This document shows positions 24,403 through 33,730 of a stretch of 64,000 nt of DNA, in pieces. The stretch's first letter is position 1. Each line of letters starts with the position of its first letter. This DNA is from Mesobaculum littorinae. Lineage in GTDB: Bacteria > Pseudomonadota > Alphaproteobacteria > Rhodobacterales > Rhodobacteraceae. The position numbers and the translations under genes were made by a program. The DNA lies in the NCBI RefSeq assembly GCF_004011175.1, contig NZ_RQXX01000003.1:62001-126000 (forward strand), given 5' to 3'. The notes beneath the pieces were generated by a model, which saw only the letters and a list, made by a program, of their open reading frames with translations, searched no databases and was not told the origin of the DNA.

Positions 24403-25554
24403 GTGCGAGAAGGTGACGCACACCGGATCACCGAGGTCATCGCGCATCCGCTGACCCACAGGCTGCCGGCCCCCACGCAGACATCCTGGGGTCGCTACGA
24501 CAGGGTCTCGATCATGTTGGTCGAGGTGCGGACCGACACCGGGATCATCGGTTTCGGCGAATCGCTCGCGCGGTTCGCGCCCTGCGCCTACGCGGAGCTC
24601 GTGGAGACGGCGCTGGCGCCGCGACTGATCGGCCGCGACCCTCGCCACATCGGTGCCAATTGGGCATTGATGCGAAGAGCGCTCAGCGGCCGGGCGGGCG
24701 GGATGCTGATCGAGGCCATCGCCGGGATCGATATCGCGCTCTGGGACATCGCGGGCAAGGCGTCAGGACAGCCGATCTGGCGCCTCCTTCAAGGCGAGGG
24801 AACGCCGGCAGTGCCAGTCTACGCGGCCTCTGTTGGCTGGGGCGATGACGACAGGGCGGCAGAGGAAGAGGCGGTCGATTTCGTCGGCCGCGGCTTCACC
24901 AGCCTCAAGGTCAAGATCGGCGCACCGGTCATTGCGGCCTGCCGCAGGATCGAGCGCATCCGCGCGGCTGTCGGTGATCGGGTCGAACTGACCGCGGATG
25001 CGAACTGGGCCTACGACCTCGACTGCGCGATTGCCGTAGGGCAGGCCCTCGCCCGAAACGGCTACACCTGGTTCGAGGAGCCGCTGCGCCCCGAGGACGA
25101 GGATGGCTACCGCGCGCTCCACCGGCGATGCGAGGTGCCGCTTGCCGCGGGCGAGAGCAACTACACGCTCGACCAGGCAGCTCCGCTTGTCACCGACCAG
25201 ACACTCTCGGTTCTGCAGCCCAACATCACCCGGTCTGGCGGAATTACCGAAACCTTGCGCATGGCGCGCCTTGCCGCGGCACATGGCGTCGCCTATGCGC
25301 CGCACGTCGGAATGTCCGGTATCGTTTGCGAAGCGGCCAGCCTCCACGTCGCTGCTGCCATGCCGAACACGCGGATCATGGAGTGCCCATGCAGCGCGAA
25401 CCTCTTCAAGTCAGAGCTCGCCGATCTCGCGCCGGGCGCTGCTCGTGCCGAAGGCGGCATGCTTGCGGTTCCCGAGGGGCCGGGCCTTGGACTGGAGATC
25501 AACCGGGACGCGCTGTTGCGCATGAAAGCGCTGGCGCTTGAGGAGGTCGCATGA
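24403..25554 (+). CDS. Mandelate racemase/muconate lactonizing enzyme family protein, copy 1
   Basis: 383 residues, starting at a GTG preceded by AGAGGAGGATAA. Enolase-superfamily catalytic barrel features: KxK lysines in LKVKIG, metal ligands in TADANW, WFEEPL and AAGESNYT, and the histidine in APHVGMSG. The position of the aspartate that pairs with this histidine in mandelate racemase reads QPNITRSGG, with Asn instead of Asp. The family includes acid-sugar dehydratases, and the SDR/lactonase context supports dehydration of an aldonate to a 2-keto-3-deoxy acid. It overlaps copy 2 by 4 bp. Confidence 0.92.
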   Translation: MREGDAHRITEVIAHPLTHRLPAPTQTSWGRYDRVSIMLVEVRTDTGIIGFGESLARFAPCAYAELVETALAPRLIGRDPRHIGANWALMRRALSGRAGGMLIEAIAGIDIALWDIAGKASGQPIWRLLQGEGTPAVPVYAASVGWGDDDRAAEEEAVDFVGRGFTSLKVKIGAPVIAACRRIERIRAAVGDRVELTADANWAYDLDCAIAVGQALARNGYTWFEEPLRPEDEDGYRALHRRCEVPLAAGESNYTLDQAAPLVTDQTLSVLQPNITRSGGITETLRMARLAAAHGVAYAPHVGMSGIVCEAASLHVAAAMPNTRIMECPCSANLFKSELADLAPGAARAEGGMLAVPEGPGLGLEINRDALLRMKALALEEVA

Positions 25555-26690
25555 AGGGCGCGACCACCGGCGGCATCCGAATCTCGGACGTGATTGCCCA
25601 TCCGCTCACCCAGAAGCTGCCGCGCCCGACTGTCACCTCGTGGGGCAGCTACGAAGAGGTCTCCATGGTCCTCGTCGAGGTGCGTACCGATGCCGGTATT
25701 GTCGGCATCGGCGAGACGCTCGGCCGCTTCGCGCCGCGGGCCTACGCGCGCCTTATCGAGACGGCGCTGAAGCCGCGCCTTGTCGGGCAGCCCGCCGCCT
25801 CGATCGGAACCCATTGGGCCGGCATGCGTCGCGCGCTGTCAGGCCGTGCAGGCGGGATGCTGCTCGAGGCCATGTCGGGCGTCGACATCGCGCCCTGGGA
25901 TATTCTCGGCAAGACCGCCGGCCTGCCCGTCGCCACGCTGCTGGGCGGCATGAACCGGACCGAGATCGATGTTTATGCCGCGGCCGTGAACTGGGGCCCC
26001 CTGCCGGAAATGGAAGCGGAGCTTGCCGCGCTGATCGCGCAGGGCTTCCCGCTGATCAAGGTGAAGATGGCTCGCCCGGTGGACGAAGCGATCCGCCGGA
26101 TTGAGGCCATGCGCCGAAAGGCTGGCGACGGAATTGCCCTCTGCGTCGACGCCAATTGGGCCTACGAGCTCGACGAGGCGATCGAGGTGGGGCACGCCCT
26201 TGCCGCCAACGGATACACCTGGTTCGAGGAGCCGCTCGCGCCGGAGATTGAGCAGGGATACGAGGAGTTGCGTCGCCGCTGCGCCGTGCCTCTTGCCGCA
26301 GGCGAAAGCAATTTCACCGTGGACCAGGCAAAGCGGCTCGTCACATCGCGCACGCTGTCGGTGCTGCAACCGGACGTGGCCCGCGCCGGCGGCATCACCG
26401 AGACCCGCCGCATGGCCGATTTCGCCGGGGCATTCGACGTGGCCTACGCGCCGCATATCGGCATGTCCGGCATCGTCTGCGAGACCGCCTCCGTCCATCT
26501 CTCTGCCGCCATGCCGAATTTCCGCGTGATGGAATGTGAGGGCGACCGCAGCCCCTTCAAGACAGAGATCGCCGATCTGGCCCCGGGCTGCCTGCGCCAG
26601 CGCGGCGGCAAGCTTGACGTGCCGGCCGGGCCGGGGCTGGGCCTCATGATCGACTGGGATGCGGTGGCGCGCCTTCGCAGCCCCGAATGA
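25551..26690 (+). CDS. Mandelate racemase/muconate lactonizing enzyme family protein, copy 2
   Basis: 379 residues and clearly a paralogue of the preceding gene (well over half of the residues identical along the length). Catalytic elements are IKVKMA, CVDANWAYE, WFEEPL, AAGESNFT, APHIGMSG and an intact QPDVARAGG, so unlike copy 1 the Asp of the Asp-His dyad is present. It likely acts on an acid sugar or epimer related to the substrate of copy 1. The ATGA start overlaps copy 1, indicating a tandem duplication kept in one operon. Confidence 0.92.
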   Translation: MKGATTGGIRISDVIAHPLTQKLPRPTVTSWGSYEEVSMVLVEVRTDAGIVGIGETLGRFAPRAYARLIETALKPRLVGQPAASIGTHWAGMRRALSGRAGGMLLEAMSGVDIAPWDILGKTAGLPVATLLGGMNRTEIDVYAAAVNWGPLPEMEAELAALIAQGFPLIKVKMARPVDEAIRRIEAMRRKAGDGIALCVDANWAYELDEAIEVGHALAANGYTWFEEPLAPEIEQGYEELRRRCAVPLAAGESNFTVDQAKRLVTSRTLSVLQPDVARAGGITETRRMADFAGAFDVAYAPHIGMSGIVCETASVHLSAAMPNFRVMECEGDRSPFKTEIADLAPGCLRQRGGKLDVPAGPGLGLMIDWDAVARLRSPE

Positions 26691-26710
26691 CACAACCCGA
26701 GGAGCACACT

Positions 26711-27616
26711 ATGGAAAACCGCGCCCCCGCGGATGAACTCGAGACACAGCTGCTGCGTGCATTGCGTCTGTCTGACCCCGACCTCAGCCGGTTCGACCCG
26801 ATGCGGCGGATCATCAGCCATGACGACTTCTCGCGCGGCCACTGCGGCTGGTCGCAACTTGTCGGCAATTACGAGGACACACTGGACACGATGCTGCCGG
26901 GATATGCCCAGCACACAAGCGCCATGCTCTCGACCCTTGGCCATTGGGATGCGGGATCGCACGGTGGCATTGACAGCAGCTACGCACTGAAGATCGCAAC
27001 CCGACCTCGCGCAGGCGCCCAGAACGTGGCGATCAAGCGGCTGACCATGCGGGCGCGCTGCCCGATCCGCTTCGAAGCCTACGTGACCTTCAAGCCGGAA
27101 GCGACCGAGCTGAAGCTTGGCGACACCGACGTCCGCTCGTTCGGCTTTCTCTTCGACCTCCAAGGGGGTGACCGCGATGACGGGGTGGAGCGCGTCATGC
27201 CCCACATGCGCTTTCTCAACGCGGCCGATGGCCAGCACGTCCAGAAATGGCAGTACAAATCCCAGACGGCCAAGATGCTCGACATCGGCGACGGCAGCAA
27301 GACCAACAGCCACTACCACCTCGCCCCCGAGGGGTGGGAGGACCTTCCCGGCGGCACGCAGCGACTCTGCTACAACGAGATCGCGACAAAGGTGAACTGG
27401 AGCTACATCCGCTTCGACTTCGACCTTGCCGAGATGAAGGCCCTGGCCTTTCAGTGCAACGACCAGGTTTTCGATGTCTCGGGGTTCGAACCGATGCGCA
27501 TCCCGGCCATGAAGAACCTCTGGTGCATGCTCAACTTCGGCATGTTCACCGAGACCGACGTGGACAAGCGCGCCTTTCTCTACATCGACTCGATCTGCAT
27601 CTCGGGGGACTTCTGA
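26711..27616 (+). CDS. Protein of unknown function in the acid-sugar operon
   Basis: 301 residues from the ATG at 26711, which has GAGGAG six bases upstream; an in-frame ATG at 26687 overlaps the previous stop but lacks a ribosome site of its own. I do not recognise the family with certainty. There is no signal peptide or membrane helix. The sequence is rich in aromatic residues and beta-prone segments (RLTMRARCPIRFEAYVTFKP; DVRSFGFLFDLQGGDRDD; WSYIRFDFDL), suggesting a jelly-roll or lectin-like sandwich that binds carbohydrate. Its place directly after two dehydratases and its one-base overlap with the next small gene tie it to the same pathway. Confidence 0.75.
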   Translation: MENRAPADELETQLLRALRLSDPDLSRFDPMRRIISHDDFSRGHCGWSQLVGNYEDTLDTMLPGYAQHTSAMLSTLGHWDAGSHGGIDSSYALKIATRPRAGAQNVAIKRLTMRARCPIRFEAYVTFKPEATELKLGDTDVRSFGFLFDLQGGDRDDGVERVMPHMRFLNAADGQHVQKWQYKSQTAKMLDIGDGSKTNSHYHLAPEGWEDLPGGTQRLCYNEIATKVNWSYIRFDFDLAEMKALAFQCNDQVFDVSGFEPMRIPAMKNLWCMLNFGMFTETDVDKRAFLYIDSICISGDF

Positions 27617-27951
27617 TGCTGCCGGAGAATGTCACCGCCGTCGTCGCACGCAATGAAATCTGGTCCGGCCACTCTGCGACCGAACCCTACGAGGTCGGGT
27701 GGGCCCGCGAGGCGATCATCTTCGTGCGCGCGCTGAAGCAGCCGCAGGGCCACCAGCCCGAGGCTGTGGTCGAGCTGTCGCCAGACGGGATTCACTGGGT
27801 TCCCGAGGGGACGACCCTGGCGATGCCCAAAGCGAAAGATGCGGTCTCTTTCGCCCGCATCCTCCATTTCGGAAACTGGCTGCGTCTGCGTGCCAAATAC
27901 GACGAGGGCGCCGAAACGACTATACTCGTGACAATTCACCTGAAAGCCTGA
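27616..27951 (+). CDS. Small protein of unknown function in the acid-sugar operon
   Basis: 111 residues, start overlapping the previous stop (TGATG). It is mostly beta-prone, with VELSPDGIHWVPEGTTL, FGNWLRLRAKYDE and TTILVTIHLKA. This is the kind of repeat-strand pattern seen in small carbohydrate-associated or sheath-like sandwich proteins, but I cannot name a family. No signal peptide. It probably forms a functional pair with the preceding unknown protein, since they are translationally coupled. Confidence 0.7.
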   Translation: MLPENVTAVVARNEIWSGHSATEPYEVGWAREAIIFVRALKQPQGHQPEAVVELSPDGIHWVPEGTTLAMPKAKDAVSFARILHFGNWLRLRAKYDEGAETTILVTIHLKA

Positions 27952-28059
27952 GTCGCGCAGACGGCAACGCCAGCTCGCGGGCAAACGGGCGGCAGGCGTG
28001 ATTCAAGCTGGCAACTTCGATGTGGACCAGCTTGGCACGAGACCTGATGCCGGACGACG

Positions 28060-28210
28060 GGCGGTCAGTTGATCTCAAACGTTCATCTCGGCCGTCTACG
28101 CCCTGAAGGAAGGCAAGCCGAATGGCTACCGCCGTGTCCTCGATGGGATTTTCTGGAGCGCTTTAACCGGGCTCCAAGGCGGGACCTGCCCGTCATCGCG
28201 AAAGAGCCGA
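28060..28210 (+). pseudogene. Possible IS5-type transposase scrap in the 27952-28468 gap
   Basis: The 517-bp gap after the acid-sugar operon has no intact gene. A short translated patch (AVYALKEGKPNGYRRVLDGIFW), followed by out-of-frame residues GRDLPVI-like, recalls the N-terminal region of IS5-family transposases (RRVLNGIFWVLRSGAPWRDLP). Further right, near 28281-28303, GAGGGGGCAGGTC resembles the terminal repeat of the IS at 28853-30088 and may be an old solo end. Both are weak. Confidence 0.35.
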
Positions 28211-28468
28211 AAAAATTGAGCTTGCGGCGGCCCAAGCATGGGGAGCAGCGCAACAAAACTGCAGACTCTCGTTATGAATGAGGGACCCAAGAGGGGGCAG
28301 GTCAGCGACCGCGATCTTCTGGCTTTGAGAGAGAACGAGTCCCAAACCTGGAACCACCTCTCAATATGCGGCCAAGGTCTCCCCCGGCTCCGACGGCTTC
28401 GCTTGGTTCGAAGGAAACCAAACTCCGGCAGCGCAAGTTGCGTCAGATAGCAATAAGAGAGCTTCGTA

Positions 28469-28720
28469 ATGAAACCAGTCCTTCTGATACTCCCATTCGT
28501 TGCAGTCGTGTCAGGTTGCACAGATCCCGCGCCCCAAGTCGAACGTCCGATGGACGAAGTTCCGGCGCAAAGCGTCCTGCCGACCGGCCAGCGGCAATAC
28601 AGCTTCGAAAACGGCTGCGATGTCATTCTTGAGGCCAAGGCTGCAGTCCTTGTGCGCGAGGATCCCGAATGCGCTTTGCATCACCGTGACATCGCATTGC
28701 TCTACGCTTCCGGCGACTGA
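28469..28720 (+). CDS. Small lipoprotein of unknown function
   Basis: 83 residues. The N-terminus MKPVLLILPFVAVVSGC is a lipoprotein signal with lipobox VSGC, predicting diacylation at Cys17. Asp at +3 (CTDP) leaves the sorting destination uncertain. The mature part is short, with two further cysteines (NGCDVILEAK and PECALHH) that could form a disulfide. A good intrinsic terminator follows. The ribosome site (AAGAGAG) is moderate. No function can be assigned. Confidence 0.65.
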   Translation: MKPVLLILPFVAVVSGCTDPAPQVERPMDEVPAQSVLPTGQRQYSFENGCDVILEAKAAVLVREDPECALHHRDIALLYASGD

Positions 28721-28749
28721 CGCCAGAACCACCCGATCCAATTCATTTC

Positions 28750-28774
28750 GGCCGCCCTTTCGGGCGGCCTTTTT
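28750..28774 (+). terminator. Intrinsic terminator after the lipoprotein gene
   Basis: GGCCGCCC (28750-28757) pairs with GGGCGGCC (28762-28769) around TTTC, followed directly by TTTTT. It sits 30 bp after the lipoprotein stop. Confidence 0.9.
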
Positions 28775-28916
28775 CATGGAGATTGCTACTTTCTAAGTGT
28801 CTAATCCCACGGTTTAATGGTGTGATCCTTTCGCAGGAATGGAAGGAAGCACGACCTGCTCCCCTGAACCGTCCTCGTTTTGAGGTTAGCCTGTTCTCCA
28901 GACGAGGAGACAGACG

Positions 28917-29240
28917 ATGAAGAGAAGCCGGTTCAGCGAAGAGCAGATCATCGGCACCCTGAAGGAGCACCAGGCGGGGCTGGGCGCGAAGGAGCTGTGC
29001 CGCAAGCACGACATCAGCGATGCGGCCTTCTTCAAGTGGCGGTCGAGATATGGCGGCATGGAGGTGTCGGACGCCGGCCACTGAAGGCGCTGGAGGCCGA
29101 GAACGCGAAGCTGAAGAAGATTTTGGCCGAACGGATGCTCGATGTCGCGACGCTGAAGGAGATGTTGGGAAAACTTCTGAGGATGTGGCCATTTCCGCCA
29201 TCGGTCCGAGGACAATGGACGCATGTTCGAGGCGGCGTGC
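28917..29240 (+). pseudogene. IS3-family orfA, frameshifted
   Basis: Starts [21 protein letters not shown] at the ATG at 28917 with a normal helix-turn-helix ([23 protein letters not shown]). Near 29080 one base is missing from a GCC/CGG run, giving SDAGH and a stop. The expected continuation ([31 protein letters not shown]) is intact in another frame. One base change would restore it, so the loss is recent or this could be a sequencing slip. Confidence 0.8.
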
Positions 29241-29253
29241 CGGGGACTGGGCC

Positions 29254-30063
29254 ATGACGGAGAAGGGCTACTCGCAGCGGCGAGCCTGTGCGCTGGCCGG
29301 GATCGACCCGCGCGTGTATCGAAGGCAGCCGACCAGGCCGGAGGACGGAGAGTTGCGCCAGCGGCTGCGGGACCTGTCCGGCGAGAGGCGACGGTTCGGT
29401 TATCGGCGTCTGTACATCCTGCTGCGACGGGAAGGCTGGGCGCTGAACTGGAAGAAGCTCTACCGGATCTACCGGGAAGAAGGCTTAACAGTCCCTAAAA
29501 GAGGCGGCCGCAAGCGGGCACTGGGGACCAGGGCGCCGATGGCGATCCCGCAGGCGCCGAACCAGCGCTGGTCGCTGGACTTCGTGTCGGACAGCCTGAG
29601 CGATGGCCGCCGCTTCCGGGTGCTCTCCGTGATCCACGACTTCAGCCGGGAAAGCCTGGCTGCGGTCGTCGACACCTCGCTGTCAGGGCAGCGCGTTGGC
29701 CGTGAGCTCGACAGCATCGCTCGGGTGCGCGGTTATCCATGCATGATGGTCAGCGACAATGGGACGGAGCTGACCTCGAACGCCATCCTCAAATGGCAGG
29801 AGGAGCGCCGGGTCGAATGGCACTACATCGCTCCGGGAAAACCGATGGAGAACGGCTTCGTCGAGCGCTTCAATGGCCGCCTTGGGGACGAATGCCTCAA
29901 CGAGCATCTGTTCGCCAACCTGCGTCGTGCCCGCAGTCTGATCGCGGCGTGGCGCGATGACTACAACCATCACCGCCCCCACACGAGCCTCGACGGACTC
30001 ACCCCGTGGGAGTATCACCAAAGGTCGAAAGAGGGCCAAACCCTGAACAGAGCCAACCTATAA
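29254..30063 (+). CDS. IS3-family transposase orfB (DDE integrase core)
   Basis: 269 residues from [16 protein letters not shown]. The HTH_21 region ([33 protein letters not shown]) precedes the rve core. The DDE triad is visible: Asp in WSLDFVSD, Asp in [11 protein letters not shown], and Glu in [11 protein letters not shown]. It ends with the typical [19 protein letters not shown]. In IS3 elements this frame is translated by programmed frameshift from orfA, so with orfA broken a full OrfAB transposase is probably not made. The frame is open further upstream (from 29020), overlapping orfA. Confidence 0.9.
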   Translation: MTEKGYSQRRACALAGIDPRVYRRQPTRPEDGELRQRLRDLSGERRRFGYRRLYILLRREGWALNWKKLYRIYREEGLTVPKRGGRKRALGTRAPMAIPQAPNQRWSLDFVSDSLSDGRRFRVLSVIHDFSRESLAAVVDTSLSGQRVGRELDSIARVRGYPCMMVSDNGTELTSNAILKWQEERRVEWHYIAPGKPMENGFVERFNGRLGDECLNEHLFANLRRARSLIAAWRDDYNHHRPHTSLDGLTPWEYHQRSKEGQTLNRANL

Positions 30064-30088
30064 ACCCGGTCCCGAAGGGGAGCAGGTC

Positions 30089-30551
30089 GCTCAGGCGCGT
30101 ATAGCCGCGGCACGAGGACCCTCTGCCGTATCCGCGACTTCATGCCACGAACCGCGCAGTCCATCCAGACGCGAAAGGCGCCGGAGCATCTGCCTCGGCG
30201 CCTATATCAAAGTCTTTCAGGAAGCAGCCCAGGAGCACGAAGTAGTACCTTCAACCCCTCACCCCCTTGCGCAGATTTATGCTTCCGTATGCGCATTCAT
30301 CTGCTTTCTCTGACTACGTCTCGCCGAAGCGATCGGCCTCTCAGTTCAGTGGCTTCGACAGGAGCAACATGCGCACTGTCCAAGCCAGTCCATGCGAGAG
30401 GCGATGGTCGGTCGAAGCGTCTCACTGGACCAGATGCCGAAAGGAATACCCGCGAAGGCGACTGAACGCGGGTGCATCCACGTCCTTCGAAATAGACCCC
30501 GGCCGGATCTTGTGGCCTATTTGGCCGCAACTTGATCCCGATTTACAACCC
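30089..30551. other. Gene-free stretch between the IS and the complex I subunit gene
   Basis: About 460 bp with no supported coding sequence on either strand, no tRNA-like cloverleaf that I can recognise, and no terminator with a T-run. It may be remains of sequence disrupted by the neighbouring insertion. The 3' end of the leftward gene at 30552 abuts it. Confidence 0.4.
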
Positions 30552-30863
30552 TCAGTGCGTCCAGGCGCCGCGGCGGTCGGTGGCGAAGTTCTCGCCGTAG
30601 CCGCGGGCGCGGACGTTGGCGCCGCGCTTGCGGGGCTGCATGACCACCGCGTCGATGCCGTGGTGGCGGGCGTAGTCCAGCGCCTCTTCCTTGGTGTCGA
30701 AGCTCAGCCGTACCTGTGCCTGCGTGTCGCCCGAACTGGTCCAGCCCATCAGCGGATCGATCTCGCGCTGCTCGTCCGAAACAAAGTCCAGAACCCAGCG
30801 CTTGGTCCGGGCCATGCCCGAAGACATCGCGGTCTTGGACGGCTGATAGATACGGGCGGGCAT
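30552..30863 (-). CDS. ETC complex I subunit (NDUFS4-like accessory protein)
   Basis: 103 residues, the usual length in alphaproteobacteria. It shows the conserved pattern [27 protein letters not shown], then [30 protein letters not shown] and the C-terminal [15 protein letters not shown]. This is the ETC_C1_NDUFS4 domain of the 18-kDa accessory subunit of NADH:ubiquinone oxidoreductase, which stabilises the peripheral arm on the cytoplasmic side. It is transcribed divergently from uvrB and is not near other nuo genes here. Confidence 0.93.
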   Translation of the reverse strand: MPARIYQPSKTAMSSGMARTKRWVLDFVSDEQREIDPLMGWTSSGDTQAQVRLSFDTKEEALDYARHHGIDAVVMQPRKRGANVRARGYGENFATDRRGAWTH

Positions 30864-31062
30864 GACGAGACCTCATCTGGTTCCGGGCGCATCCTGTATC
30901 CGGGATTCACGTCTTCAAGGCAAGGGCGCGCGACGCGACAGGGCTGACGCAAGGTTTACCCGGAAACTTTACCCCGGAACACCGGTCCGCGAGGGCCCTT
31001 GCGGGCTTGTCCCCGCGGCGCCGACCGCCATGTTAGGGGAACGTCTGCCCGGAGCCTGCCCG

Positions 31063-33246
31063 ATGCCGCACAATACCACCGACATGCCGATGCACCGCCC
31101 CGAGGTGCTGACCCGCCCCAAGCTGGAGGGCGGCAAGACCTTCCGCATGCAGACCGAGTTCGCCGCAGCGGGCGACCAGCCCACCGCCATCGCCGAATTG
31201 GCCGAGGGCGTGCGCACTGGCGAGCGCGACCAGGTCCTGCTGGGCGCCACCGGCACCGGCAAGACCTTCACCATGGCCAAGATCATCGAGGACACGCAGC
31301 GCCCCGCCATCATCCTCGCCCCCAACAAGACGTTGGCGGCGCAGCTTTACGGCGAGTTCAAGGGCTTCTTTCCCGACAACGCCGTGGAATACTTCGTCTC
31401 ATACTACGACTACTACCAGCCCGAGGCCTACGTGCCGCGGTCGGACACGTATATCGAGAAGGAATCCCAGATAAACGAGCAGATCGACCGGATGCGCCAC
31501 TCGGCCACCCGGGCGCTTCTGGAACGCGATGACGTGATCATCATCGCCTCGGTGTCCTGTATCTACGGCATCGGCAGCGTCGAGACGTACTCGGCGATGA
31601 CGCAGGACCTGTTCGTCGGCAAGGAATACGACCAGCGGCAGGTGATGGCCGACCTCGTGGCGCAGCAGTATCGCCGCAACGACCAGGCCTTCCAGCGCGG
31701 CAGCTTCCGCGTGCGCGGCGACGTGATCGAACTGTTTCCCGCCCACCTCGAAGACCGGGCATGGCGGTTCTCGTTCTTCGGCGAGGAACTCGAGTCGATC
31801 GTCGAGTTCGATCCGCTGACGGGCGAGAAGACCGGCAGTTTCGAGCGTATCCGCGTCTATGCCAACAGCCACTACGTCACCCCCCGCCCGACGCTGAAGC
31901 AGGCCGTGACCCAGATCAAGAAGGAGCTGCGCCAGCGGCTCGACCAGCTGGTGAACGAGGGCAAGCTTCTCGAGGCGCAGCGGCTGGAACAGCGCACCAA
32001 CTTCGATGTCGAGATGATGGAGGCCACCGGCGCCTGCAACGGGATCGAGAACTATTCGCGCTACCTGACCGGGCGCGCGCCGGGCGAGCCGCCCCCGACC
32101 CTGTTCGAGTTCATTCCCGACAACGCCATCGTTTTCGCCGATGAAAGCCACGTCTCGGTGCCGCAGATCGGCGGCATGTACCGGGGCGACTACCGGCGCA
32201 AGTTCACGCTGGCCGAACACGGCTTCCGCCTGCCGTCGTGCATGGACAACCGCCCCCTGAAGTTCGAGGAGTGGGACGCGATGCGGCCGCAATCCGTGTT
32301 CGTCAGCGCCACGCCCGCGGCGTGGGAGCTGGAGCAGACCGGCGGCGTCTTCACCGAACAGGTGATCCGCCCCACCGGGCTTCTCGACCCGCAGGTCGAG
32401 ATCCGGCCGGTGGAGATGCAGGTCGACGACCTGCTGGACGAGATCCGCCGCGTGTCCGAGGCGGGGTATCGCACGCTGGCCACCGTGCTGACGAAACGCA
32501 TGGCCGAGGACCTGACCGAATACCTACACGAGCAGGGGATCAAGGTGCGCTACATGCACTCCGACATCGACACGATCGAGCGGATCGAGATCCTGCGCGA
32601 CCTGCGACTGGGGGCCTTCGACGTGCTGGTCGGGATCAACCTGCTGCGCGAGGGGCTCGACATCCCCGAATGCGGGCTGGTCGCGATCCTCGACGCCGAC
32701 AAGGAGGGGTTCCTGCGGTCCGAAACCTCGCTGATCCAGACCATCGGCCGGGCGGCGCGGAACGCCGACGGGCGGGTCATCATGTATGCCGACCGGATCA
32801 CCGGCAGCATGGAGCGCGCGATGGCCGAAACCGACCGCCGCCGCGAAAAGCAGATCGCCTATAACGAGGAACACGGCATCACGCCCGCGACGATCAAGAA
32901 GAACGTCGACGACATCCTTTCGGGTCTCTACCAGGGCGATGTCGACATGAACCGGGTCACCGCGAAGATCGACAAGCCGATGGCGGGGGCGAACCTGCAG
33001 GCCGTGCTCGACGGGCTGCGCACCGACATGCGCAAGGCGGCCGAGAACCTCGAATTCGAAGAGGCCGCGCGCCTGCGCGACGAGGTGAAGCGGCTCGAGG
33101 CCGTGGACCTGACCGTGTCGGACGACCCCCTCGCCCGGCAGCAGGCGGTCGAGCGCGCGAGCGCCGCCGCCGTCGCCTCTTCGGGTCGGTCCACGGCGGG
33201 GCGCCCGGGCCAGCGCGGCGGAAACGTCAAAAGGAAAAAGCGCTAG
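31063..33246 (+). CDS. uvrB: Excinuclease ABC subunit UvrB
   Basis: 727 residues. UvrB is the damage-verifying helicase-like subunit of nucleotide excision repair. Walker A GATGTGKT is at 61-68, the DNA-inserting beta-hairpin region is in [20 protein letters not shown] (about 112-131), and helicase motifs are in [21 protein letters not shown] and QTIGRAARN. The C-terminal UVR domain that binds UvrC is in [20 protein letters not shown], followed by a basic tail. The ATG at 31063 has GGAG eight bases upstream; an in-frame ATG at 31030 is less likely. Confidence 0.97.
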   Translation: MPHNTTDMPMHRPEVLTRPKLEGGKTFRMQTEFAAAGDQPTAIAELAEGVRTGERDQVLLGATGTGKTFTMAKIIEDTQRPAIILAPNKTLAAQLYGEFKGFFPDNAVEYFVSYYDYYQPEAYVPRSDTYIEKESQINEQIDRMRHSATRALLERDDVIIIASVSCIYGIGSVETYSAMTQDLFVGKEYDQRQVMADLVAQQYRRNDQAFQRGSFRVRGDVIELFPAHLEDRAWRFSFFGEELESIVEFDPLTGEKTGSFERIRVYANSHYVTPRPTLKQAVTQIKKELRQRLDQLVNEGKLLEAQRLEQRTNFDVEMMEATGACNGIENYSRYLTGRAPGEPPPTLFEFIPDNAIVFADESHVSVPQIGGMYRGDYRRKFTLAEHGFRLPSCMDNRPLKFEEWDAMRPQSVFVSATPAAWELEQTGGVFTEQVIRPTGLLDPQVEIRPVEMQVDDLLDEIRRVSEAGYRTLATVLTKRMAEDLTEYLHEQGIKVRYMHSDIDTIERIEILRDLRLGAFDVLVGINLLREGLDIPECGLVAILDADKEGFLRSETSLIQTIGRAARNADGRVIMYADRITGSMERAMAETDRRREKQIAYNEEHGITPATIKKNVDDILSGLYQGDVDMNRVTAKIDKPMAGANLQAVLDGLRTDMRKAAENLEFEEAARLRDEVKRLEAVDLTVSDDPLARQQAVERASAAAVASSGRSTAGRPGQRGGNVKRKKR

Positions 33247-33250
33247 CGGT

Positions 33251-33280
33251 CCCGCCCTCGGGCCATCGGCCCGGGGCGGG
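33251..33280 (+). terminator. GC-rich hairpin after uvrB, followed by a gene-free gap
   Basis: A 13-bp stem (left arm from CCCGCCC, right arm ending GGGCGGG, one bulged T) with ATC loop starts 4 bp after the uvrB stop. There is no T-run, so it may be Rho-assisted. The rest of the 33247-33730 gap contains only the oppositely oriented terminator at 33659-33683. Confidence 0.55.
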
Positions 33281-33658
33281 CGCAACCTAAAGGCGCGCGG
33301 GCACAGGCAAGTTGGCCCGCGCGGCCCTTCCGTCAGCAGTATCTTCCAGGCGACGCTTTCGCCCGTCAGCTGCCGGACGTGCCGTCGAGGCCTGCGCCGT
33401 GCTGCGCGGCAACAAAGCGGCTAGCAGGCCAGCCCGTCGGGGCTAGATTCGCGCCGTTTCGGCAGCGGGTCTGCCGACCCTCGCGCTGACCCGTGCCTAG
33501 ATGGCTTGGCGCGCGCCCTCGCATCTCCTCGCCCTCACGGGGACCCTGCCTGGTGCCCCGGCCTACGCGGTCGCTTTGCGCGGCGCCGCCGCTCCACGTG
33601 AAACGTTGGGGCCGGACGCGGTGTCTTGCATGTCTTCCCGACGCTGGTGCCGGAACGG

Positions 33659-33683
33659 AAAAAGGGGCGGCTTTCGCCACCCC
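33659..33683 (-). terminator. Intrinsic terminator of the PRC-barrel gene
   Basis: Reading leftward, GGGGTGGC pairs with GCCGCCCC (one G:U) around GAAA, and TTTTT follows. It lies 48 bp beyond the stop of the leftward gene at 33731. Confidence 0.85.
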
Positions 33684-33730
33684 TTTCCCAAGTTTCCGAC
33701 ATCCCCCGTCGGGGACACGGATGCCAGGTC

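Larger units (their letters stand above)
28853..30088 (+). mobile_element. IS3-family (IS407-like) insertion sequence
   Basis: Inner ends carry a perfect 13-bp inverted repeat, GACCTGCTCCCCT at 28853-28865 and its complement at 30076-30088. They enclose an orfA with one frameshift and an orfB that looks complete. The element is about 1.24 kb. I see no clear target duplication, and exact ends may be a base or two outward. It separates the small lipoprotein from the complex I subunit gene. Confidence 0.85.

Noticed and set aside
30089-30551. tRNA or small RNA gene beside the IS (possible integration site)
   Set aside because: No cloverleaf with a recognisable T-loop (GGTTCGA-type) or anticodon arm could be found by eye on either strand.
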